Below are positions 43,796-52,506 of a stretch of DNA of 64,000 nucleotides, piece by piece. Each line of letters begins with the position of its first letter. The stretch's first letter is position 1. A program made the translations under genes and the position numbers. The stretch is from Christensenella sp. UBA3944. GTDB taxonomy: Bacteria > Bacillota > Clostridia > Christensenellales > DTU072. The DNA lies in NCBI GenBank assembly GCA_002385605.1, contig DGDU01000033.1:1620-65619 (forward strand), written 5' to 3'. Under the pieces are notes generated by a model. The model did not search any database, was not told where the DNA came from, and saw nothing but the letters and a program-made list of their open reading frames with translations.

Positions 43796-45899
43796 CGCTT
43801 TCCTTTTGTGCTTCGTTAGCGGGAATGACTACATTTTTGCAGCTTCTGTTGTTGCAGACATACTGCTTTTTGCCCTTGTTTTCGACAACCCTCATAGAGC
43901 TGCCGCACTTGGGGCAGAGTATGGGGGCGGGGAGCTCCCACGACATAAACTTGCACTCGGGATAGTTGGAGCAGCCGTAGAACAGCTTGCCCGTCTTGCT
44001 GTGCAGCTTGGTTATGTTGCCCGTGCAGATGGGGCATTTGCCCACCGATTCGACTATGCTCTTTACATTTTTGCAGCGTGGGTAGTTGGGGCAGGCCAAA
44101 AACTTGCCGAACCTTCCTTCCTTTACCACCATGTTGGCGCCGCACTTTTCGCATATAACATCGCTTACCACCTCGGGCAGGGCAAGCTTCTTTTCGTCCT
44201 TCGCAGCCTTCATAATGTCTTTTAAGAAGGCGGGGTAGAAATCGGCTATTATCTTTTGCCACTCGACCCCGTGCTCTATTTCGTCAAGCTGCTTTTCCAT
44301 ATCGGCGGTAAACTTGCAGTCGACAATCTTTTTGAAGAAGGTTTCCATAAACTCGGTAACCGTTTCGCCCAGCTGGGTGGGCTTAAGGAACTTCTGCTCC
44401 TTTACGGTGTACTCGCGCTTGGCAAGCACGCTTATAACCGACGCGTAAGTCGAGGGGCGCCCTATGCCGTTTTCTTCCATAGCCTTGATGAGCCCCGCCT
44501 CGGTGTATCTTGTGGGCGGCTTGGTGAATTTCTGCTCGGATTTGATATCCTTAAGCGAAAGCTCTTCGCCTTCGGTGAGGTTGGGAAGGTTGGCTCCCGT
44601 TTCCTCTTCCTCGCTCTTTTCTGCCTCGTAGGCAATCGTGTAGCCCTTAAATACAAGGGTCTTGCCCGAAAAGCTGAAGCCGTACTTTGCCCCGCTCTTT
44701 GCCCCGGCCTCTATCCTTACCGCGAGGGTGTTGTACTCGGCGTCGGTCATCTGGCTGGCTATAAACCTGTCGTATATAAGCTTATAAAGCCTGTACTGGT
44801 TGCGCTGAAGCTTATCCTTTACGCTCTCGGGAGTGCGGTCTAAAGAAATGGGGCGGATACACTCGTGGGCGTCCTGGGCGTTTTGCGTCTTTGTGGCAAA
44901 AATGTTGGGTTTTTGCGGGGCGTACTCGGGCCCGAATTTGTCTTTAATAAAGCCCAAAGTAGCCTGCTGGATATCCGCCGAAACCCTCACGCTGTCGGTA
45001 CGAATATAGGTGATAAAAGCCGTCTGCCCTTCGCCCTCTATCTCGATACCCTCGTAAAGCTGCTGGGCTATCTGCATAACCTGCGGGGCCGAAAGGCCCA
45101 GCTTTTGCGAAGCGTCCTGCTGAAGGGTGGATGTCATAAACGGAGCGGGCGGGTGGGATTTGGATACACCCCTTTTTACGCTTTCTATCTTCCACGCGCC
45201 GCCGCGGATGTCGTCCAGGACGGCGTTAGCCTCGGCCTCGGTGGAGATTTTTATCTTTTTGCCGTCTTTATCGTGCAGGGCGGCCTTAATTACAGGCGCC
45301 TTTGTGCCCGCCTTAAGAAGGCTTGCGTTTATGTTCCAGTATTCCTCGGGCACGAAGGCGTTAATCTCGCGCTCCCTGTCCACAAGCATTTTTAGGGCGG
45401 CAGACTGCACCCTTCCGCCCGAAAGCCCTGTCTTAATCTTGCGGCTTAGTATGGGGCTTATCTTGTAGCCTACAAGGCGGTCAAGAACCCTTCTCGCCTG
45501 CTGGGCGTCCACAAGGTGAAGGTTTATTTTGCGGGGCCTGCTTATCGCCTGCAGGACGGCCTTGCTGCTAATTTCGTTAAACTCAATCCTGTTTTCGGCG
45601 TCGGGAAGCCCCAAAGTATTGGCAAGATGCCAGCTTATAGCCTCGCCCTCCCTGTCAGGGTCGGTGGCGAGGTAGACTTCTTCGCTTTCCTTTACTGTTT
45701 GCTTAAGTTTCTTGATTAATTCCTTTTTTGTGGGGTTAATCACATACTCGGGCTTAAAATTGTTTTCGATATCGACGCCCAGTGTTTTTTCGGGAAGGTC
45801 GCAGATATGCCCTCCCGATGCCATAACCCTGTAGCTTCCGCCCAAATACTTTTGGATCGTCTTTGCCTTGGAAGGCGACTCTACTATAACAAGCTTCAT
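43782..45899 (-). CDS. topA: DNA topoisomerase I
   Basis: A 705-residue type IA topoisomerase that relaxes negative supercoils. The TOPRIM domain opens with VIVESPSKAKTIQKYLG and contains DPDREGEAISWHL. The catalytic tyrosine is in FITYIRTDSVRVS. The C-terminus carries three four-cysteine zinc ribbons (CEKCGANMVVKEG, CPICTGNITK and CPKCGSSMRV starts). It lies 7 bases after dprA. Confidence 0.98.
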   Translation of the reverse strand: MKLVIVESPSKAKTIQKYLGGSYRVMASGGHICDLPEKTLGVDIENNFKPEYVINPTKKELIKKLKQTVKESEEVYLATDPDREGEAISWHLANTLGLPDAENRIEFNEISSKAVLQAISRPRKINLHLVDAQQARRVLDRLVGYKISPILSRKIKTGLSGGRVQSAALKMLVDREREINAFVPEEYWNINASLLKAGTKAPVIKAALHDKDGKKIKISTEAEANAVLDDIRGGAWKIESVKRGVSKSHPPAPFMTSTLQQDASQKLGLSAPQVMQIAQQLYEGIEIEGEGQTAFITYIRTDSVRVSADIQQATLGFIKDKFGPEYAPQKPNIFATKTQNAQDAHECIRPISLDRTPESVKDKLQRNQYRLYKLIYDRFIASQMTDAEYNTLAVRIEAGAKSGAKYGFSFSGKTLVFKGYTIAYEAEKSEEEETGANLPNLTEGEELSLKDIKSEQKFTKPPTRYTEAGLIKAMEENGIGRPSTYASVISVLAKREYTVKEQKFLKPTQLGETVTEFMETFFKKIVDCKFTADMEKQLDEIEHGVEWQKIIADFYPAFLKDIMKAAKDEKKLALPEVVSDVICEKCGANMVVKEGRFGKFLACPNYPRCKNVKSIVESVGKCPICTGNITKLHSKTGKLFYGCSNYPECKFMSWELPAPILCPKCGSSMRVVENKGKKQYVCNNRSCKNVVIPANEAQKESDVES

Positions 45900-45906
45900 T
45901 GTGTTT

Positions 45907-46986
45907 TCAGACTCCGTAGTAGTTATTATCTAGTTTTTTTATTATTCCCAATAATTCGAGCTTTGTCAATACGGCATTGAGATCTGATATCCCCAATCCG
46001 CTGATTTGTATAAGCTCCTCGAAGTTTAACTCGGTGAAACCTAACGCTTCCACGAGCTTTTCCTCTATGAAATCAAGCTGCATAACCGACGCCGGCTGCG
46101 TGTGCCCGGAAATCCTCAGCCTTTCGGCAATGTCGTCGGGCGAGAAAACCGCGCAATGCGGGTATTCCCTTATTAGTTTGTTTGTCCCCATACCTCTGAC
46201 AGAAGTTATATTGGAGGGGATTGCGAACAGCTCCCTGTTTTGGCTGATAGCGTCGTTTGCCGTAAGGAGCGAGCCGCTTTTTAGCCCCGCCTCGGTGACA
46301 AGCACCCCTTCCGAAAGCCCGCTTATTATGCGGTTTCTTTCGGGGAACTGGAAGCTGTTGGGGGGCACCCCCAGCCCATACTCGGATATTATAAGCCCTT
46401 CGTCCTCTATCCTTTTATATAATGCCGAATTGTCGGCGGGATATACCCTGTCTATGCCGCAGCCCAGAACTGCAATCGTCTTGCCGCTTACATCCAGCAC
46501 CGCCCTGTGCGCCTGGCTGTCTATGCCTCTTGCCAAACCGCTTACGACTGTTAGCCCGCATTGCGAGAGCGCGGCGGCGAATGTTGTCGTGACATCCAGC
46601 CCGTAGCGGCTTGGGCTTCTGCTCCCGACAATTCCTATACATCTTGTCTTAAGAAGCCCGATATCCCCTTTGCAGTAAAGAAGAAGCGGCGGGCAGGCTA
46701 TTTCCTTAAGAAGGTCGGGATACTCGGCGTTGTATATCGATACGAGCTTTATTTTGGCGCGCTCCAAAGCCTCTATTTCCCTGTTGAGAAGCCCTTCGTC
46801 GTCATAGGTATCGGCCATTACGGCGGCGGTATCCGCACCGAATCTATCCGTTATCTCCCTGCGCAGGTTGGGGAAGGCCTTTCTTAAGTCCTGCTCCCCG
46901 CAAAGCGAGAGTATCCTGTGCATTCTTGGCGTAACGAAGCCGCATATTCTGTTAAGCCATATCAGGGTTTTTACTTGCGCATTCAT
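45907..46986 (-). CDS. dprA: DNA processing protein DprA/Smf
   Basis: A 359-residue single-strand DNA-binding protein that loads RecA during transformation and is widely conserved even in bacteria not known to be competent. A helical N-terminal domain (about 1-70) is followed by the Rossmann-like core with GIVGSRSPSRYG, GLARGIDSQAH and GSLLTANDA. A C-terminal winged-helix (about 300-359) ends the protein. It overlaps comM by four bases, placing two competence-associated genes together. Confidence 0.95.
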   Translation of the reverse strand: MNAQVKTLIWLNRICGFVTPRMHRILSLCGEQDLRKAFPNLRREITDRFGADTAAVMADTYDDEGLLNREIEALERAKIKLVSIYNAEYPDLLKEIACPPLLLYCKGDIGLLKTRCIGIVGSRSPSRYGLDVTTTFAAALSQCGLTVVSGLARGIDSQAHRAVLDVSGKTIAVLGCGIDRVYPADNSALYKRIEDEGLIISEYGLGVPPNSFQFPERNRIISGLSEGVLVTEAGLKSGSLLTANDAISQNRELFAIPSNITSVRGMGTNKLIREYPHCAVFSPDDIAERLRISGHTQPASVMQLDFIEEKLVEALGFTELNFEELIQISGLGISDLNAVLTKLELLGIIKKLDNNYYGV

Positions 46987-48509
46987 GACTCGACGCCCCT
47001 CACCCTGTACTGAATGGCCTCGGCTATGTCGTTAGCCTGTATGTCGATCGCGCCCCGTAAGTCGGCTATCGTCCTTGCCGTCTTTATTATGCGGGTCAGC
47101 CCCCTCGCGCTTAGCTTAAACCTCGTAAACGCGGTCTCCAGCAGCTTTTCGCTGGCGGCGTCCAAGGCGCAATACTTTTTTATCTGCGCGTTGGTCATAC
47201 GGGAATTGGTATAAAAGCCTTTGCCCTTGAACCTCTCACGCTGAATCTCCCTTGCCGCCTCTACCCTCTTTTTGATGTCGGCGCTTGTTTCGGCGGGAGC
47301 CGAAACGCGCAGCTCGCTGTAATCCACGCCGTCTACATCGACATAAATATCTATCCTGTCCAGCAGCGGGCCGGATATCCTTGCCTTGTACTTCATCTTG
47401 GCGATGGGCGAGCAGGTGCATTCCTTAAACCTGCTTCCGTCGTGCCCGCAGGGGCAGGGGTTCATGCTGGCTACAAGCATAAAGCTTGCGGGGTACTCTA
47501 CCGTACGGGTCACCCTCGTTACAGTCACCGTGCCGTCCTCTAAGGGCTGGCGCAGAGTTTCGAGGGTCTTTTTGTTGTATTCCGGCATTTCGTCTAGGAA
47601 CAGCACCCCGTTGTGGGCAAGGCTGACCTCGCCCGGCTTGCTGTGCGCCCCTCCGCCTATCAGGCTGAACAGGCTTGCCGTATGGTGGGGCGCCCTGAAC
47701 GGCCTTGAGGTAATCATACCCCTCTCGCCGTCCGTCCTGCCCGCCACGCTGTGAATCTTTGTGGTTTCGATGGCCTCCCCGAAGGTCATATCGGGCATAA
47801 TTGTGGGCACGCACTTGGCAAGCATCGTTTTGCCAGCCCCGGGCGGGCCGCAAAGAAGTATGTTGTGCCCTCCCGCGACGGCAATCTCCAGTGCCCTTTT
47901 GGCCGCCGACTGCCCTTTTATATCCGCCATATCGATGCCGTATTTATCCGCCGCCGGGGAGGACTCATATTTGGAGTACTCGACGGGCTTGGCGTCCATT
48001 ATCCCCGAAAGGAAGGAGCAGACATCGCACAGGGTTTTCATGGCGAACACTTTCGCGCCCACTATGTAGCTTGCCTCTTTTGCGTTGTCGTAAGGCACAA
48101 TAAACCGCTTATACCCTCTCTGAAGGGCGCTTATAAGCAGAGGAAGTATGCCGTTTACCCTTCGTATGCCGCCGTCCAGCGACAGCTCGCCTATTATTAT
48201 GTAATCTGTTAGCCCCTCTGAGGGGATTTGCTCGGTCGCCGCGAGAAACCCGACAGCAATCGGAAGGTCGAAGGCCGAACCTTCCTTTTCGGTATCGGCG
48301 GGAGCGAGGTTAACCGTCACTTTGCGCGGCATAAAGTCGTAACTGGAGTTCTTTATCGCCGAGCGCACCCTGTTTCTTGCCTCTTTTACCGATGTGCCCG
48401 CCAGCCCCACTATGTCGAAGCCCGGCACGCCGCCCTGGACATCCACCTCTATGTCGATGGGATATCCGTCTATACCTTCAAGCCCGTAAGATTTAATTAC
48501 CGCAAGCAT
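46983..48509 (-). CDS. comM: YifB/ComM family Mg-chelatase-like AAA+ ATPase
   Basis: A 508-residue AAA+ protein. The N-terminal domain is LonC-like (about 1-170, VNLAPADTEKEGSAFDLPIAVGFLAA). The ATPase has CGPPGAGKTMLAKCVP as Walker A and GVLFLDEMPEY as Walker B, followed by a helicase-type lid (ISGPLLDRIDIYVDV). ComM homologues drive branch migration during integration of transforming DNA in competent bacteria. It is the first gene of the long run ending at nifU, and a hairpin lies just upstream. Confidence 0.94.
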   Translation of the reverse strand: MLAVIKSYGLEGIDGYPIDIEVDVQGGVPGFDIVGLAGTSVKEARNRVRSAIKNSSYDFMPRKVTVNLAPADTEKEGSAFDLPIAVGFLAATEQIPSEGLTDYIIIGELSLDGGIRRVNGILPLLISALQRGYKRFIVPYDNAKEASYIVGAKVFAMKTLCDVCSFLSGIMDAKPVEYSKYESSPAADKYGIDMADIKGQSAAKRALEIAVAGGHNILLCGPPGAGKTMLAKCVPTIMPDMTFGEAIETTKIHSVAGRTDGERGMITSRPFRAPHHTASLFSLIGGGAHSKPGEVSLAHNGVLFLDEMPEYNKKTLETLRQPLEDGTVTVTRVTRTVEYPASFMLVASMNPCPCGHDGSRFKECTCSPIAKMKYKARISGPLLDRIDIYVDVDGVDYSELRVSAPAETSADIKKRVEAAREIQRERFKGKGFYTNSRMTNAQIKKYCALDAASEKLLETAFTRFKLSARGLTRIIKTARTIADLRGAIDIQANDIAEAIQYRVRGVES

Positions 48510-48583
48510 TTTCTCCTCTCATCATCATAGGTTTCTTAAGCTATTGATAATTACTTTCTTTAGAAAATTATCCGACAAAAGAA

Positions 48584-48615
48584 GGGCTGTTTTTTTGTAA
48601 ACAGCCCCTTTTTTT
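48584..48615. terminator. Terminator between the GT-C-like gene and comM
   Basis: GGGCTGTTT and AAACAGCCC form a nine-pair stem with a six-base loop. On the plus strand it ends in CTTTTTTT and on the minus strand in TTCTTTTG. It lies about 10 bases after the GT-C-like gene's stop, so it should end that gene's transcription and insulate comM. Confidence 0.8.
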
Positions 48616-48624
48616 CTTTTGATA

Positions 48625-50898
48625 TTAATCTTTGTTTTGGGAGTCTTTGTTTTCGGCTTCCTTGGCTTGCTTTGTTAGCCTTCTCTTTTCTTTGCGCTCG
48701 GCAATTTCTTCCTTGAGCGCCTTTACCACTTGCCGGGTGAAGGCCGAAACTTTTGCGCCGAAGTTTCTTGTTGTTATCATCGCGTTTGCGGCGACGCTCG
48801 AAACATAGGTCAGATACGGCACGCGAAGCACCAGAAATTCGCTTGTCTTATTGTTTACAATCGAGTCGTAAGCGACAACTATAAAGTAAATAACAAGCAG
48901 CAGGTTGAGGGCGCCGAAGGTGTACATAAGTGCTCCCTTGGGTATGGCGGCGATGCCGGCGGCGTCGTAGCTTACTACCATATTTACATAGCCGATGTTC
49001 ACAAACATCATAGCGGCAAACAGCACCAGGGCAAGGTACAGCCTCTTGTCTTTTACAAGGGCGGTATAGATGAACATCAGGGGCAGAGCTATAAACAGCG
49101 AAGCCGGGTTGAGGTTGTTGGTAAAGTACCAATAAACTACGGCGAACGCCGAGGCAAGCATAACGAGCTGCAGCCTGCTTCTGCTCTTGAAGTACGCCGC
49201 GCCCCACAAACCAAGTATGAACAGCACAAAGAAGATGGTGATGGCTGTAGACTCGGTGGTGACGGGCTTGAAGTTGTTGCCGAGAAGCCCCTGGAAGTTG
49301 AAAGCGTTTGCGGTGTAGACATTGGCGCCCTTGACGGTTTCGATATACTTGTCGAAAGCAAAGAAGGCTTCGCCCTTGCCTATCTCGTTTACGGCAAACG
49401 GCAGGGTTATGAGGTAGAAGAGAATGAGCCCGCCGACAACTGCGATGGTGGGTGTCAGCCAGCCCCAAAGCTTCTTTTCCTTGATGCCCCTGTAAATGAG
49501 AAGGCCTGTGTAGAACAGCACGAAGGGGCAGACAAGAAGCATAGCGGGCGAGGTAAGCGCGGCTACGAAGTAGGCGCACGCCATGCCGATGTAGTTTTTG
49601 TTAAGCAGGAAGTAGAACGAAAGCACGGCAAAGAACACGGCTATGGATACCATCGAGCCCCAAGCGGCGCTTAGCGCGAGGGTGACGGGAAGCAGCGTGT
49701 ACAGGCCGGCGAGAAGTGTCGCGGCAACCTTGCCCTGCTTGTCGGCTATAAGCTTGTAGATTATAACCGCCGTGCCGATATCGGCAGCCACGGCAAACAT
49801 CTTAAGTGTGGCCGCGGCGGTGAGGATTATGGTGGCGTCGGACGCTTTTGCGGCCTCGCCTATGCGGGCGATAAGCCCGGCGATAGTATCGAAGTACAGC
49901 GCGAACGGCATGAATGTGGCGTCGGGATTATATTGGAAGAAATACGGCATGCCGTATTTGCCGAGCCATACGCCGTAAAATGCGTGATTACCGAGGTCGA
50001 AGCCGTGGTATATAGACTGAATGAGGCTTCCGCCGGCGATTAAGGATTCGGAAAGGACTATTATAAACCTTACGAGGAACCCTACGCCGATAACAAGAAG
50101 CAGGCCGAGGTATTTGTGTTCCGAAATAAGCTTCCAGAACCTGTTCTGCCCCTCTCCCTTCTCGATGGCGGCCGAGCGGGCGCGCAGCATATAGAAAGCG
50201 TAGGCGATTATGAGGGTCATTATGCCGCCCACTATAACATAGGCGTTGTTGAAGGCGGTGGGCCTGCCGTAAGTAGTCCTGTTGAGGTCGTACAAAGCGA
50301 CGCCCTCTTGTGTTGCCTCGTCCTTTTCTACCCTGGTGAGCGAGATGTCCGAAATAACAAGGCTTGATACACTTACCTGTCTTTCTTCGGAGCCGATATA
50401 GATGGCGAGAGTCGCTTCCCGCACATTGCCCGTTTTAAAGTAAAAAGACTGGGTCTTTCTGTCGGTCGCTCCCTTGTGGAAAACGGCTTTATCTATGCCG
50501 CGGTTAAAGTTTTTGTCCTCGAGGAAGCCCACCCAAAGCCCGTCGTAGTCTTTGGTGATATCCTTAGCGGACATCGAGCCGGACGAGAAGGTGTAGCTTA
50601 CCTTGTAGTACGAATTGGGCTTTAGGTTTACCTTTTGGGAAACGGTTGCCCAGCCCGCCGAAGATGTGTTTATTGTAAGATTGTTGGACGCGTTGGAAAA
50701 GGTATCCGTTACCGTGCCGCCCGAGGTCAGCGTCCAGTCTTTTCTGAGCTCGCTGAGGCTGCCGTTGTAATTAAAAATGCCGCTTTCGCCGCCTTTAAGG
50801 ATATTAACCCCGTATTTGGATTCGGCTTTGGGTACGCACCCCAGCAGTAATACCGCGCATAATACTATTATGCAAGCTGCCCAAAATCTCTTTTTCAT
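48625..50898 (-). CDS. GT-C-like polytopic membrane protein with lipoprotein-type N-terminus
   Basis: A 757-residue protein. It begins with a lipobox-type signal ending LLLGC (Cys21). About residues 35-205 look like a secreted beta-sandwich, similar to carbohydrate-binding modules. From about residue 218 there are some eleven or more transmembrane helices, then a lysine/glutamate-rich cytoplasmic tail. The segment GFDLGNHAFYGVWLGKYGMP after the second helix resembles the first outer loop of GT-C (Gpi18-like mannosyltransferase) enzymes, which use polyprenyl-phosphate sugars. This is inferred from layout, not a confirmed domain. It is a single-gene unit between two hairpins, with AGGAG before the ATG. 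Confidence 0.65.
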   Translation of the reverse strand: MKKRFWAACIIVLCAVLLLGCVPKAESKYGVNILKGGESGIFNYNGSLSELRKDWTLTSGGTVTDTFSNASNNLTINTSSAGWATVSQKVNLKPNSYYKVSYTFSSGSMSAKDITKDYDGLWVGFLEDKNFNRGIDKAVFHKGATDRKTQSFYFKTGNVREATLAIYIGSEERQVSVSSLVISDISLTRVEKDEATQEGVALYDLNRTTYGRPTAFNNAYVIVGGIMTLIIAYAFYMLRARSAAIEKGEGQNRFWKLISEHKYLGLLLVIGVGFLVRFIIVLSESLIAGGSLIQSIYHGFDLGNHAFYGVWLGKYGMPYFFQYNPDATFMPFALYFDTIAGLIARIGEAAKASDATIILTAAATLKMFAVAADIGTAVIIYKLIADKQGKVAATLLAGLYTLLPVTLALSAAWGSMVSIAVFFAVLSFYFLLNKNYIGMACAYFVAALTSPAMLLVCPFVLFYTGLLIYRGIKEKKLWGWLTPTIAVVGGLILFYLITLPFAVNEIGKGEAFFAFDKYIETVKGANVYTANAFNFQGLLGNNFKPVTTESTAITIFFVLFILGLWGAAYFKSRSRLQLVMLASAFAVVYWYFTNNLNPASLFIALPLMFIYTALVKDKRLYLALVLFAAMMFVNIGYVNMVVSYDAAGIAAIPKGALMYTFGALNLLLVIYFIVVAYDSIVNNKTSEFLVLRVPYLTYVSSVAANAMITTRNFGAKVSAFTRQVVKALKEEIAERKEKRRLTKQAKEAENKDSQNKD

Positions 50899-50936
50899 AG
50901 ACGCTCCTAAACAATATTATAATCAAAGATAAGATA

Positions 50937-50963
50937 TCCCGGCTCCGAAAACCGAAACCGGGA
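50937..50963 (-). terminator. Candidate terminator of rplS
   Basis: On the minus strand TCCCGGTTTCG and CGGAGCCGGGA form a GC-rich stem with a TTTT-containing loop, 15 bases after the rplS stop. Two positions are G-U pairs. The tail ATATCTTATCTTTG is only moderately T-rich. Confidence 0.55.
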
Positions 50964-50977
50964 ATAGGCGCAATTTC

Positions 50978-51328
50978 TTACTTGTTGATGTCGGCTTGCT
51001 TTGTTCTGGCGGCCTTGCCGGTGCGCTCTCTGAGGTAGTTGAGCTTGGCCCTTCTTACCTTACCGCGGCGAACGATTTCGATGCGGTCGATTTTGGGGGA
51101 ATGGAGCGGGAATGTTCTCTCGACGCCGATGCCGAAGGATATGCGGCGAACGGTGAAGGTTTCGCGGATGCTGCCGCCGCGGCGGGCTATAACGGTGCCT
51201 TCATACGCCTGAATCCTTTCGCGGTTTCCTTCGATAATCTTGTAGTAAACCCTGATGTCGTCGCCGATGTTAAAATCGGGAATGTCGGACCTGAGGCCCT
51301 CTTTTTCGATGATGTCGATAATGTTCAT
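50978..51328 (-). CDS. rplS: 50S ribosomal protein L19
   Basis: A 116-residue large-subunit protein located near the 30S-50S interface. [28 protein letters not shown] and the basic stretch [22 protein letters not shown] are typical. The ATG follows GGAGGTAAGTC. In Bacillus it comes directly after trmD; here the trmD unit is upstream but ends with yraN, and rplS has its own structured leader of about 90 bases. Confidence 0.97.
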   Translation of the reverse strand: MNIIDIIEKEGLRSDIPDFNIGDDIRVYYKIIEGNRERIQAYEGTVIARRGGSIRETFTVRRISFGIGVERTFPLHSPKIDRIEIVRRGKVRRAKLNYLRERTGKAARTKQADINK

Positions 51329-51334
51329 GACTTA

Positions 51335-51408
51335 CCTCCGTGTATACACATGGCGTACATACCGATTTGGAATTTCGCTTTTATAAAAGCATCGGCATAG
51401 GTCCGCCA
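51335..51408 (-). promoter_or_regulatory. Structured rplS leader, candidate L19 autoregulatory element
   Basis: On the minus strand the leader nests three helices: an outer TGGCG/CGCCA; a middle ATGCCGAT/ATCGGTAT with one G-U; and an inner palindrome GCTTTTATAAAAGC. A further palindrome GTGTATACAC abuts the Shine-Dalgarno GGAGG. Complementary changes such as the G-U pair suggest selection on structure. L19 leaders exist in other Firmicutes; whether this belongs to that family is not tested. Confidence 0.6.
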
Positions 51409-51526
51409 CAAAGTCTTTTATATGTTAACAAATAAATAAATAATTATCAAGCATTTGTCGGCAATAAAATCCGCATTTTTTATGAAGATTTGCCGAACTT
51501 TTTGAACAAATATCCCGCCTGTTTCG
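51409..51526. other. AT-rich gap between yraN and the rplS leader
   Basis: No gene is seen. TCGGCAA (51458-51464) and TTGCCGA (51490-51496) form a 7-bp inverted repeat that could end yraN transcription. The AT-rich stretch at 51409-51450 should hold the rplS promoter. ATATAAAAG is present as a possible -10 region, but no well spaced -35 is found. Confidence 0.4.
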
Positions 51527-51886
51527 CTATATGAAATCGCCGTAGAAAGCGTTTTCGATGTGCCCGATGCCGAGGTCTGTTACGCTCACGACATCGAAGC
51601 GGGCGGGCATGTCCTCCAGCCTGTTGCCGGCAAGATACATGCTTGCGGCTTTTATCAGTTTTCTCATTTTGGGTTTCGTAATGCTCTCCAGCGGATCCCC
51701 TAACTCTTTGTCCTTGCGATATCTCACTTCGACAAAGACAATTGTCCCTCTGTCCTCGCACACTATATCCAGCTCGCCTATCCTCGGATAATTCACATTC
51801 TTACCGAGGATCCTGTATCCCTTTTGCTCGAGATATTCGGCGGCTTTGCGCTCGGCGAGTATGCCATCGGCGGGGGAGTGAGGCAT
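51527..51886 (-). CDS. YraN family (UPF0102) nuclease-fold protein
   Basis: A 119-residue restriction-endonuclease-like fold protein. The active-site pattern is visible as GELDIVCEDRGTIVFVEVRYRK, with Asp, Glu and Lys in the order expected for this nuclease superfamily. Its role is unknown, with a link to DNA or recombination metabolism suspected. The ATG at 51886 overlaps the rnhB stop (TAATG) and follows GGAGGGAAGGG, so a longer upstream reading is rejected. The rnhB-yraN order is conserved in Firmicutes. Confidence 0.92.
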   Translation of the reverse strand: MPHSPADGILAERKAAEYLEQKGYRILGKNVNYPRIGELDIVCEDRGTIVFVEVRYRKDKELGDPLESITKPKMRKLIKAASMYLAGNRLEDMPARFDVVSVTDLGIGHIENAFYGDFI

Positions 51887-52506
51887 TATTCCCTTCCCTC
51901 CAGTATCTTTCGTATAAAGGTTTTGCGGTGTATGGGGCAAGGGCCGTACTTTTTTATCATCTCGATATGATGCCTGGTGCCGTAGCCCTTGTGGTCCTCG
52001 AAGCCGTACTCGGGGTACAGCTCGGCATACTTTATCATAAGGTTGTCCCTTTCGACTTTGGCAAGCACCGACGCCATACCGATGGAATAACTTAAGGCGT
52101 CGCCGTGTATGATGCTAACCTCCGCCATGCCCGTATCCAGCTTCAACGCGTCTATAAAAAGCACTTCGGGTTGGGTGGGAAGAGAGAAAACGGCGGACTT
52201 CATAGCCTGTTTGGTGGCGTTAAGTATATTTATTTCGTCTATTACATCGTGGCCGACTGTCGCCGTCGCGGCGGCAACCGCCGTAGCCTTTATCTCGGGA
52301 TAAATCTCCCTTCTGAATTTGTCGGTAAGCATCTTGCTGTCGGTAACGCCCTTTATCATTTTTTTGAAGTTGGGAATCACCGCGCCAGCCATAACGGGCC
52401 CCGCTAGCGGGCCCCTGCCTACCTCGTCCACCCCGCAAATGAGGTATTTACCAAGGGCAAAATAATCCTTTTCGTAAAATAAATTGTCCATAGGTGTGTT
52501 ATCCAT
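51886..52506 (-). CDS. rnhB: Ribonuclease HII
   Basis: A 206-residue enzyme that cuts RNA in RNA-DNA hybrids and removes single ribonucleotides from DNA. CGVDEVGRGPLAGPV carries the catalytic Asp-Glu pair. VLFIDALKLD carries the third Asp, and SYSIGMASVLAKVERDNLM and GYGTRHHIEMIKKYGPCPIHR are family signatures. Its ATG lies two bases after the rbgA stop, and yraN overlaps its own stop. Confidence 0.96.
   Translation of the reverse strand: MDNTPMDNLFYEKDYFALGKYLICGVDEVGRGPLAGPVMAGAVIPNFKKMIKGVTDSKMLTDKFRREIYPEIKATAVAAATATVGHDVIDEINILNATKQAMKSAVFSLPTQPEVLFIDALKLDTGMAEVSIIHGDALSYSIGMASVLAKVERDNLMIKYAELYPEYGFEDHKGYGTRHHIEMIKKYGPCPIHRKTFIRKILEGRE

Noticed and set aside
51480..51761. 93-residue frame overlapping yraN
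   Set aside because: It is a frame-shifted reading of yraN rich in Arg and Cys; yraN itself is conserved.
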